Assembly (NCBI GenBank): GCA_020047875.1
Contig: JAIFNE010000037.1
Location: 1-15,382, forward strand
Source: Hydrogenophaga sp.
GTDB taxonomy: Bacteria; Pseudomonadota; Gammaproteobacteria; Burkholderiales; Burkholderiaceae_C
Direction: 5' to 3'
Length of the DNA stretch: 15,382 bases
The stretch's first letter is position 1, and each line of letters opens with the position of its first letter. The position numbers and the translations under genes are program-made. The notes below the pieces were generated by a model. The model worked only from the letters and a program-made list of their open reading frames with translations. It was not told the origin of the DNA and did no database searches. Positions 6,538-14,438 of this stretch are shown piece after piece.

Positions 6538-7410
6538 TCAGCTGCCGGGCCGAAAAAAGCCGTCGTACAGCGGCAGCAGGGTGGGGAACTCGGTGGCGAA
6601 GCGTTCGCGGTTGACGAAGTAGGCTTCGCAGGTCACCGCAAAAAACTCGGCGGGGTCTTTGGCTGCGTAGCTGTCCAGCCAGGGCGCTGTTTCGCCAAAG
6701 CGTTCGGCCAGGGCCACCGCCTCCCGAAAGCCGGCAAACGCGGGCTGCATGACGCTCTGCCACTGCGCTCGGGCCGCGCTCTCGCTGCGTGTGCCCAGAA
6801 AGCCGGGTGGCAGGGGTGGGGCGCCGCCCGGATGCTGGCCCATGGCGATGCCGCGCATGTCCATTTTGTGAACGAATTCGTGGATCACCACGTTGTGGCC
6901 CCGCTCGGCGCCCGCGTCGGCCTGCTCCACGGCCTCCCAGCTCAGCATGATGGGCCCGCGGTCCATCGCCTCACCCGCCAGCACCTCGCGGTAGCGGTGC
7001 ACCACGCCGGCGGTGTCGGTCACTTCGCGTTGCGCGATCGCGGCGCCCGGCTGCACCACGATACCCACAAAATCGTCGTACCAGTCCAGCGCTGCGAGCG
7101 GGTCACGGCCTGGCGCCCGCTTCACGCCGCCGAGGTGCAGCAGGGGAAGGCAGGCCTGCGCAGCGATCGACAGCGCGATGCCGTCGCTGATCTCCAAGCC
7201 GTGCGCGCCGTGGAATTCCTTTTCGGTCAGAAAGTGGCAGCACAGCTGGCGCAGCCGCTGCTGCTCTCGCGGGGCGAGCGCCTGGAGGAACCGGTGTTGG
7301 GTCAGTGTGTGGCGCCAAAGGCGCTCGGGCACCGGCGGCGGCGCTCGCCAGCGCCGCGGCAACCAGGCTTGGGCGAAGCGCGGCAGCCGCGCGGCAAAGG
7401 GGCTTGTCAT
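6538..7410 (-). CDS. mtfA: MtfA-type zinc metallopeptidase
   Basis: A 290-residue member of the MtfA (DUF980) family. The metalloprotease motif HEFVHKMD is at residues 177-184 (zinc ligands His177 and His181, catalytic Glu178), and the third ligand is probably Glu262 in AVTCEAYF. Other family hallmarks are GPIMLSW before the active site and DSYAAKDPAEFFAV near the end. In E. coli MtfA binds and inactivates the glucose-PTS repressor Mlc and has aminopeptidase activity; whether a Mlc system exists in this organism is unknown. It is the last gene of the minus-strand run. The start is uncertain: ATG at 7408-7410 is used here, but a GTG at 7441-7443 in the same frame would overlap the lpxH stop and couple translation. 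Neither has a good ribosome-binding site. Confidence 0.88.
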   Translation of the reverse strand: MTSPFAARLPRFAQAWLPRRWRAPPPVPERLWRHTLTQHRFLQALAPREQQRLRQLCCHFLTEKEFHGAHGLEISDGIALSIAAQACLPLLHLGGVKRAPGRDPLAALDWYDDFVGIVVQPGAAIAQREVTDTAGVVHRYREVLAGEAMDRGPIMLSWEAVEQADAGAERGHNVVIHEFVHKMDMRGIAMGQHPGGAPPLPPGFLGTRSESAARAQWQSVMQPAFAGFREAVALAERFGETAPWLDSYAAKDPAEFFAVTCEAYFVNRERFATEFPTLLPLYDGFFRPGS

Positions 7411-7430
7411 CTGGGGGAAGGCGGAGGTGA

Positions 7431-8447
7431 TCAGGCAGGGCACATGGTGCCCAGGGGCAGGCGATTCAAGCCCCGAGCGTCCAGCCGCAGCACCTCAGCC
7501 CGGGGCGGGTGGGCGCGCGCGTCCCAGTCGCTCAGCACGACCCGCTGCAACGCCTGGCCGTGCTCGTCGAACCCCAGCGCGTGTTCGGCTGGGCGGTGCG
7601 TGTGGCCGTGGATCAGCGTGTGGGCGCCGGCTCGCTGCAGAGCCTGCCGCGCAGCGGTGGCGTCCACGTCGGCCCAGAGCGCGGGGTCGTTGCCCAGCGC
7701 GTGCTTGCGCGCCTCGCTGCGGGCGCGCATGTCGCCGGCCAGCGCCTCGCGCTCGGCCAGCGGACGCGCGAGAAAAGCGCGCTGCCAGTCCGGGCTGCGG
7801 ACCTCCTGGCGAAAGCGCTGGTAATCGGTGTCTTCCAGGCACATCGCGTCGCCATGGCTGAGCAGCCAGCGCTGACCCAGGAAGTGCAGCACCGTCGGAT
7901 CGCTCAGACGGGTCATGCCAGCCTGGGTCAGCGCGTCGGGCCCGAGCAGGAAGTCGCGGTTGCCGGCCAGGAAGAAGGTGGGCGTGTGGCGGCTGTGGGC
8001 GCGCAGCAGGGCAATGGCTTCGCGCAGGAATGCGCGCTCGGGCTGCTGCGCGTCGTCAGGCTGCGGCTCTAGGAGCCTGTCGGACTTGGGGAGCGCCGGC
8101 TGCAAAGCGGCCGCAGCGGTCCATTTTTTACCCGCTTCTTGCCCCATAGCTGGGCTATGGGGCGGCAAATCAGGCAAAAACTGTCCTCGCTGGGGCCGCT
8201 TTTCGCTTTCGGCGCCCCAAGCCCGACAGGCTCCTAGTGCGTCGTCACCCACCCAGACCTCAAACAGGTCGCCCAGGATGAACAGCGCGCTCGCGCGCTC
8301 GGCCGGGGGGGCTTGCAGGTAGCGCCGCAAGGTGGCGAAGGTTTCCGGGTCGGCGCTGTGCAGGTGCAGATCGGAAATGAAGTCGACCGCTTGCCAGTGC
8401 GCGGGTGCGAGACACTGGGCAAAGCGGTCGACGGTGGGGTCGGGCAT
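7431..8447 (-). CDS. lpxH: UDP-2,3-diacylglucosamine diphosphatase with a 55-residue transposon-derived insertion
   Basis: LpxH hydrolyses UDP-2,3-diacylglucosamine to lipid X and UMP at the inner face of the cytoplasmic membrane, in lipid A synthesis. The calcineurin-like metal-binding motifs are all present: DLH (Asp26, His28), GDLFE (Asp60), GNRDF (Asn163, Arg164, Asp165), SHGD (His198) and GHTHRP (His282, His284). The frame is open from the ATG at 8445-8447 to the TGA at 7431. Residues 72-126 have no counterpart in normal LpxH; they are encoded by a palindromic element inserted just after VGDDAL, in the loop after the second metal-binding strand. Without them the protein is 283 residues. 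All catalytic residues are kept and no stop is introduced, so an active enzyme is possible but not shown. The gene starts 34 nt after ppiB. Confidence 0.9.
   Translation of the reverse strand: MPDPTVDRFAQCLAPAHWQAVDFISDLHLHSADPETFATLRRYLQAPPAERASALFILGDLFEVWVGDDALGACRAWGAESEKRPQRGQFLPDLPPHSPAMGQEAGKKWTAAAALQPALPKSDRLLEPQPDDAQQPERAFLREAIALLRAHSRHTPTFFLAGNRDFLLGPDALTQAGMTRLSDPTVLHFLGQRWLLSHGDAMCLEDTDYQRFRQEVRSPDWQRAFLARPLAEREALAGDMRARSEARKHALGNDPALWADVDATAARQALQRAGAHTLIHGHTHRPAEHALGFDEHGQALQRVVLSDWDARAHPPRAEVLRLDARGLNRLPLGTMCPA
8069..8237. mobile_element. MITE-like palindromic element inserted in lpxH
   Basis: An almost complete palindrome of about 165 bp. The outer arms CTAGGAGCCTGTCGG (8069-8083) and its exact reverse complement (8223-8237) are perfect over 15 bp. 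Similarity continues inward (ACTTGGGG against GCTTGGGG), and the centre is a perfect hairpin CCCCATAGC/GCTATGGGG (8142-8150 and 8154-8162). Both ends carry CTAG, consistent with insertion at CTAG with TA duplication, the known target habit of IS630/Tc1-type transposases; the net insertion is then 165 bp, 55 codons. It encodes no transposase, so it would be a non-autonomous MITE. One frame on the minus strand is open through the whole element. The family assignment is inference. Confidence 0.75.
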
Positions 8448-8481
8448 GGCGGTGGTTCGGGCGGCGCTGCGCCCTGCGCGA

Positions 8482-8988
8482 TCAGAGGGCGACGGCCTTC
8501 TCGATCACCACGTCTTCTTTGGGTACATCGCCGTGATGGCCTTTGTTGCCGGTGGGCACGCCCTCGATCTTCTTCACGATGTCGGTGCCTTCAATCACCT
8601 TGCCAAAGACGGCATAGCCCCAGCCCTGCGCGCTGGGGGCGGTATGGTTGAGGAAGCCGTTGTTGGACACGTTGATGAAGAACTGGGCGCTGGCTGAGTG
8701 CGGGTCGTTGGTGCGCGCCATGGCCACGGTGTAGAGATCGTTCTTCAGGCCGTTGTTGGCTTCGTTGTTGATGGGCGCGTCGGTGGGCTTCTGGTTCATG
8801 CCCGGCTCAAAGCCGCCGCCTTGCACCATGAAGCCGGGGATGACGCGGTGAAAAACGGTGTTGTTGTAGTGACCCTTGTTCACGTACGACAAAAAGTTGG
8901 CGGTGGACAGCGGTGCCTTGTCGGCATCGAGCTCCAGGGTGATCACGCCATGCTTGGCGATGTGCAGTTCGACTTTCGGATTGGCCAT
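8482..8988 (-). CDS. ppiB: Cytoplasmic peptidyl-prolyl cis-trans isomerase (cyclophilin B type)
   Basis: A 168-residue cyclophilin that catalyses proline cis-trans isomerisation. The core motifs are intact: NTVFHRVIPGFMVQGGGF (catalytic Arg in FHRV), SASAQFFINV and GWGYAVFGKVIEG. There is no signal peptide, so it acts in the cytoplasm. Its length matches PpiB of E. coli. The start ATG (8986-8988) is three nucleotides after the stop of the preceding periplasmic cyclophilin gene, so the two are surely cotranscribed and probably arose by duplication. Identification is firm. Confidence 0.95.
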   Translation of the reverse strand: MANPKVELHIAKHGVITLELDADKAPLSTANFLSYVNKGHYNNTVFHRVIPGFMVQGGGFEPGMNQKPTDAPINNEANNGLKNDLYTVAMARTNDPHSASAQFFINVSNNGFLNHTAPSAQGWGYAVFGKVIEGTDIVKKIEGVPTGNKGHHGDVPKEDVVIEKAVAL

Positions 8989-8991
8989 GGT

Positions 8992-9591
8992 TTATTGCTC
9001 CAGTGTGGCTTTGAGGATGGTGACCGGGGTTTTGGGCACGTTTTGGTGCGGGCCCTGATTGCCGACCGCAACGCCCTTGATCTTGTCCACCACGTCCATG
9101 CCCGACACAACTTTGCCGAACACGGCATAACCGTGACCGTCGGGGCTGGGGGCGTTCAGCGGGTTGTTGTTCACCAGGTTGATGAAGAACTGCGCGGTGG
9201 CGGAATTGGGGTTGGCGGTGCGCGCCATGGCGATGGTGCCACGGTCGTTTTTCAGGCCGTTGCTGGCTTCCAGCGGAATCGGGGCGCGCGTGGGTTTTTG
9301 CTGCAGGTCGGCGGTGAAGCCGCCGCCCTGGATCATGAAGCCGTCGATCACGCGGTGGAACACCGTGCCGTCGTAATGCTTGTCGCGGACGTACTGCAGG
9401 AAGTTCTCGACCGACTTGGGCGCCTTGTCCGGTTGGAGTTCCAGCACGATGTCGCCAGCCGAGGTGCTGAGCCTGACCTTGGGCGCATCGGCCGCTGTGG
9501 CTGCCAACGGCAAGCTCAGGACCAGCGCGGCACCGGCCAGCAGCTGTGCAGCACGCCGACGCAGGGGAGAGTGGGGAGGGAGGGATTTCAT
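8992..9591 (-). CDS. ppiA: Periplasmic peptidyl-prolyl cis-trans isomerase (cyclophilin A type)
   Basis: A 199-residue cyclophilin with an N-terminal signal peptide (Arg-rich start, hydrophobic core about 14-30, likely cleavage after ATA at residue 33), so it is exported to the periplasm. The catalytic core is clear: GTVFHRVIDGFMIQGGGF, SATAQFFINL and GHGYAVFGKVVSGMDVV. The ATG at 9589-9591 was chosen because it overlaps the stop codon of the upstream L,D-transpeptidase by one base (TGATG) and gives a clean signal peptide; an upstream in-frame start at 9621 would add ten residues before it. Gene order suggests folding help for envelope proteins. Numbered ppiA by type; orthology to the E. coli gene is inferred. 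Confidence 0.93.
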   Translation of the reverse strand: MKSLPPHSPLRRRAAQLLAGAALVLSLPLAATAADAPKVRLSTSAGDIVLELQPDKAPKSVENFLQYVRDKHYDGTVFHRVIDGFMIQGGGFTADLQQKPTRAPIPLEASNGLKNDRGTIAMARTANPNSATAQFFINLVNNNPLNAPSPDGHGYAVFGKVVSGMDVVDKIKGVAVGNQGPHQNVPKTPVTILKATLEQ

Positions 9592-11066
9592 CAGACGGTA
9601 CCTTCGAAAAAAATCTTCCACTGGTTGTTTTCGCGTATCCAGTACTGGCGCTTGGTCACGCCCCGACGCGCGCCCTCGACCACCTCACCGAAGGTGACCA
9701 CCAGGGTGTCGTCCTGATCGCGCCAGCGCAGCACCGACAGGTCTTTGACCTGCAGCGCGCGATCACCTTTGGCCTTGACTTCGCCTTCAACACGCGGCCA
9801 CCAGTCGTTCAGGGTCTGCCCCCGGTTCTCAAAGCGGGTGGAGTACAGCTGTTGCAGCTGCGCCAGATCGCCAGCGTCCTTGAGCGCACGCCAGTTGGCA
9901 AGCGTGGCCTCGAAGCTTGCGCGTTCGGAGTCCAGTGCTTCTGGGCGCACCCATTGCAACTCGCTGGCGATCACCACTGGCGTGGTGCGCACACTGACGC
10001 GCTCCATCAGGCTTTCCAGATCCGGGTTGGAGAGCACCACACAGCCCTCGGACGCTTGCGGCGGGCGGGCAAATTGCTCACTGGGCGAGCCGTGCAGCCA
10101 GATGCCGCTGCCCGTGTTGCCGCGCTGTCTGTCCAGTACGTTCGGGTAGTTGATCGGCAATGCTCCCGAACCGTATAGGTCGGGCAGCTTGTCCGGATCG
10201 AGGCTGCTGGTGATGTAGTACACGCCCAGCGGCGTGCGCAAGTCGCCCTCGACGCGTTTGTCGATGCCCGCCTGGCCGACCGAGATGTAGTAATCGGCCA
10301 CCAACCTCATGCTCGCCGCAGAAGCGCGACCGCTGGTGTCAGCCGACGGACTTGCCATGTTCTCGAAAAGGTACAGACGCGAGCGGGACGCGTCGACCGC
10401 GATGGCATGACGGCTGCTGGCGGACAGCGTCAGGAACTGGCTGGGTACGCTGCCTTCGGGCGGGCGCTCGGTCAGGGCTGCAAGCCGGCGGTGCGATTGC
10501 TCACGCAGCGCCCTCAGCGGCTCGCTGGCAGCGAGTGCATGGGTATCGGTCACCTCACCGAGCTGTTTGACCGGACGCGTCTGCATGTTGAGCAGATCGC
10601 CGAGCACCAACTGAGCCAGCTGAAAGTTGGGATGGTCGCGCGCCAAGGCCTCAGCCTCGAGCAATGCGTCGCGCGGCCTGGCCTGCTGAATCAGGCGATA
10701 GATACCGATCAGCCGAGCCTCGGCCTGGCCAAGCAGGGGGCGGGTGCGCTCCAGGGTGGCGTCTGTCAGGGGCTGAAGTTCGAGCCCGGCCCGTGCCGCC
10801 CTGGCCTGTGGCGTGGGGCTGGGTCGTATGCTGGCCAGTGCACTGTTGATCAGCCCGGGGGAATCGTCAGGCAAAAAAACGCCCGCTTGAACGTCGGTGG
10901 CGTCGCGATCGGGGCGCAGCCAGGACGTCAGTGTCAGCACGCCGACCACCGCCGATCCCAGCAAGAAAGCCAGCCAAGCCGATCGCGGCAAGGCAATGTT
11001 GCCTGGGCTCTGGGAGGGAGTCGCGACGCTGGCCTGGCCGCGCTGCGAGGATCGGCGACCGCCCAT
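9591..11066 (-). CDS. YkuD-family L,D-transpeptidase with C-terminal Cds6/NTF2-like domain
   Basis: A 491-residue protein with a basic N-terminal tail, one transmembrane anchor (about 30-50, AWLAFLLGSAVVGVLTLTSWL), a helical region (about 100-200), a YkuD catalytic domain (about 218-370) and a C-terminal NTF2-like domain (about 385-491). The active site IWLHGSPSEQF...ASEGCVVLSN gives His325 and nucleophile Cys342. L,D-transpeptidases cross-link peptidoglycan 3-3 or attach proteins to it, in the periplasm. The C-terminal part (NWRALKDAGDLAQLQQLY...QYWIRENNQWKIFFEG) has the pattern of the Cds6-type domain also found at the end of the upstream TPR protein. Start and stop overlap both neighbours by one base (TGATG at each end), so translation is probably coupled. 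Confidence 0.9.
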   Translation of the reverse strand: MGGRRSSQRGQASVATPSQSPGNIALPRSAWLAFLLGSAVVGVLTLTSWLRPDRDATDVQAGVFLPDDSPGLINSALASIRPSPTPQARAARAGLELQPLTDATLERTRPLLGQAEARLIGIYRLIQQARPRDALLEAEALARDHPNFQLAQLVLGDLLNMQTRPVKQLGEVTDTHALAASEPLRALREQSHRRLAALTERPPEGSVPSQFLTLSASSRHAIAVDASRSRLYLFENMASPSADTSGRASAASMRLVADYYISVGQAGIDKRVEGDLRTPLGVYYITSSLDPDKLPDLYGSGALPINYPNVLDRQRGNTGSGIWLHGSPSEQFARPPQASEGCVVLSNPDLESLMERVSVRTTPVVIASELQWVRPEALDSERASFEATLANWRALKDAGDLAQLQQLYSTRFENRGQTLNDWWPRVEGEVKAKGDRALQVKDLSVLRWRDQDDTLVVTFGEVVEGARRGVTKRQYWIRENNQWKIFFEGTV

Positions 11067-12103
11067 CAGGAGCCTGTGGATTCGCGAACGATCAGCCAGC
11101 GGCCCCCACTGCGCACAAACTCCAGTGTCTTGCGGCTCGTCACATTGAGTGTGTCGGAGCTGTAGGCTTGCTGGAAACGCGCGGTGGCACGGTCACCCTT
11201 GACGTCGACCGATAGATCCTTGATGCCGACCCCGATGCGGCTGCGCGGCACGATGCGCGCCTTACGATCCGCCGCCCAGTCACTGCGGCTCTGACCGCCA
11301 GAGGGGGTGAAGCTGGGCGCATAGGCGCCGAGATACGCCTCCATGTTCCGGCTTGACCATGCTTTGGCCCAGGCCGCGACCGCCGCCTGCACCTCGGACG
11401 GGTCGTTGGCGGCTGGCGCGGCGGCGGTTGGCGGGTTGGTAGGTGGCGCTGGCGCTGCCTGGGCGGGCACCACCACGGCCGGGGTCGCAGCAGCTCTGGC
11501 CGCGACCACCCCGCCGGCTGAGGTTGCGCCGCCAGCGCTGTTGAAAAGGTTGCGAATCAGACTGAGTTTGGGCGGTACGCCGCTGCTGTTGATGTCGAGC
11601 TGCAGCGCCTTGCTGTAGGCCTGACTGGCGAGCTTGGCATAGACGTCGCCCAGGTTTTCGTGGGCAGTGGCGTAACTCGGGTTGGTGCGGATCGCCATTT
11701 CGAGGGCGGTTCGGGCCTTGTCAAACTGGCTCTGGCCCGCATAGAGCACCGCGAGGTTGTTGTAAGGCTCGGGCAGCTCTGGAAAATCTTCGGTGAGTTT
11801 GGTGAAGGTGGTGATGGCGTCGGCGGGCTTGCCGCTCTCGGTCTGGATCACGCCCTTCATGAAGCGCATCTGCGGGTCGCGCGGATTGGTGGCGAGATAC
11901 TGTTCGACCCTGCCCATTGCCTGGTTGAGCTGGCCCGCACGCAGCAGCCGATTGACCTCGGCGTAGTCGTCGGCCTGTGCCCGGGCCACGGTGGCTCCCA
12001 GCGATGCCCACACCACGGAAGCCAGCACAAACCCGCGCCAGATCGACCATTGATGGGTGCGGCGCACAGTGGGTCGGGGCGGGGGAGTTTGGGGTGGCAA
12101 CAT
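11066..12103 (-). CDS. Exported TPR protein with C-terminal Cds6/NTF2-like domain
   Basis: A 345-residue protein. The signal peptide runs to about residue 42 (basic TVRRTHQW, hydrophobic core, likely cut after ARA). About three TPR repeats (46-172) follow, with PEPYNNLAVLYAGQSQFDKARTAL and ATAHENLGDVYAKLASQAYSKAL as the clearest. Then come an Ala/Pro-rich linker (about 190-235) and an NTF2-like domain (about 237-345, AVAAWAKAWSSRNMEAYLGAYA...GGRWLIVRE). The ATG at 12101-12103 gives the signal peptide; the same frame stays open upstream but those codons lie in the leader. It is the first gene of the minus-strand run and overlaps the L,D-transpeptidase by one base. The TPRs suggest a periplasmic scaffold for that enzyme, which is inference. 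No gene symbol is justified. Confidence 0.85.
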   Translation of the reverse strand: MLPPQTPPPRPTVRRTHQWSIWRGFVLASVVWASLGATVARAQADDYAEVNRLLRAGQLNQAMGRVEQYLATNPRDPQMRFMKGVIQTESGKPADAITTFTKLTEDFPELPEPYNNLAVLYAGQSQFDKARTALEMAIRTNPSYATAHENLGDVYAKLASQAYSKALQLDINSSGVPPKLSLIRNLFNSAGGATSAGGVVAARAAATPAVVVPAQAAPAPPTNPPTAAAPAANDPSEVQAAVAAWAKAWSSRNMEAYLGAYAPSFTPSGGQSRSDWAADRKARIVPRSRIGVGIKDLSVDVKGDRATARFQQAYSSDTLNVTSRKTLEFVRSGGRWLIVRESTGS

Positions 12104-12204
12104 AAGACCTCGGTCGTCGGACACAGCCACTGCACAGGCCCGCCTCGGGACGACGCCAAGGCACTGCGAGCACCGCATTCGCAGGGTTCCAGCAGCTTGC
12201 TGGC

Positions 12205-12210
12205 TATACT
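12205..12210 (+). promoter_or_regulatory. Possible -10 element of the cysS promoter
   Basis: TATACT lies in the divergent gap between the TPR gene and cysS, about 130 bp before the cysS start. No good -35 hexamer is visible 16-18 bp upstream. A small inverted repeat CCAGCA/TGCTGG (about 12189-12203) abuts it. This is the best sigma70-like match in the gap but remains weak. Confidence 0.3.
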
Positions 12211-12338
12211 TGCCAATTGTATCTGAGGGGTCCCAACGCACCCGCATGGCAAGGCCACCGGCCCGGTGCTCCCGGCACCCGCCGCCGCCCCAGGTCGCTG
12301 CCGGGCTCTTCGCCCAGACCTCCTGCTTCCCACCCGAC

Positions 12339-13670
<1,332 letters not shown>

Positions 13671-13671
<1 letters not shown>

Positions 13672-14321
13672 TGGTTACCACGCCGTCGCTGGACTTTGGC
13701 GGCAACGCGCCGGCCTACTGGGCCGACGCCTGCAAGCACCTGATGAAGCGTGACCGGGTGATGAAAAAGCTGATTCCGCAGCACGCGGGCGTGTGTCTGC
13801 AATCGCGCGGCGATGCCTTTGTCACGCTGGCGCGCAGCATCGTTGGCCAGCAGATTTCGGTCAAGGCGGCGCAGTCGGTGTGGGACCGTTTCGAGGCGCT
13901 GCCGCGAAAAATGGTCCCCGCGCAGGTCCTCAAGCTCAAGGTGGACGACATGCGGGCGGCGGGCTTGTCGGCCCGCAAGGTCGAGTATTTGGTGGATCTG
14001 GCGCTGCACTTCGCCAACCACCAGGTGCATGTGGACGCCTGGAACGACATGGACGACGAGGCCATCATCACCGAGCTGGTGGCGATCCGCGGCATCGGCC
14101 GCTGGACGGCCGAGATGTTCCTGCTGTTCCATCTGCTGCGGCCCAATGTGCTACCGCTGGACGATGTGGGTTTGCAAAACGGGATCAGCCAGCGCTATTT
14201 CTCTGGCGAGCCGGTCAGCCGCAGCGAAATCCGCGAGCTCGCCGCGCCGTGGGCACCGTTTTGCAGCGTGGCGACTTGGTATATTTGGCGCTCGCTGGAC
14301 CCCGCTCCCGTGTCGTACTGA
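13671..14321 (+). CDS. AlkA-type DNA-3-methyladenine glycosylase (HhH-GPD)
   Basis: A 216-residue base-excision-repair glycosylase that removes alkylated bases. The helix-hairpin-helix motif LVAIRGIGRWTAEMFLLF (about 136-153) is followed by the catalytic region LPLDDVGLQ, in which Asp165 is the likely active-site residue. Upstream, LARSIVGQQISVKAA (53-67) matches the family's N-terminal core. The length is normal for the short AlkA-like enzymes that lack the large N-terminal domain of E. coli AlkA. The ATG at 13671 overlaps the cysS stop (TGATG), so the two are one transcription unit with coupled translation. The frame is intact, unlike cysS. Substrate range cannot be read from the sequence. 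Confidence 0.92.
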
Positions 14322-14426
14322 AGACCAGAAGACGTCGTCGATAACCGGTGCCGGGCTGACGCAGCGCCCCGATCCCGGGCTGGCGCCAGCGGATACATTG
14401 CGCGCAGCCGGGTCGCCCAAGACCAC

Positions 14427-14431
14427 AGGAG
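14427..14431 (+). promoter_or_regulatory. Ribosome-binding site that fixes the TTG start of accA
   Basis: AGGAG lies seven bases before the TTG at 14439-14441. The codons that follow (AKKTFLDFEQPIAELE) are the usual AccA N-terminus, and no ATG or GTG gives as good a start. Confidence 0.65.
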
Positions 14432-14438
14432 CCTTACC

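Noticed and set aside
6448..7824. 458-codon plus-strand frame opposite mtfA and lpxH
   Set aside because: It runs across two well-supported minus-strand genes and their junction, shows no domain and has a shadow-like composition.
8698..9717. 339-codon plus-strand frame opposite the two cyclophilin genes
   Set aside because: Val/His/Gly-rich shadow; both cyclophilins are complete with catalytic motifs on the minus strand.
11068..11077. AGGAGCCTGT, matching the end of the lpxH palindrome, at the end of the TPR gene
   Set aside because: Only ten bases match, no second arm follows, and the bases are coding sequence at a normal gene end; taken as chance.
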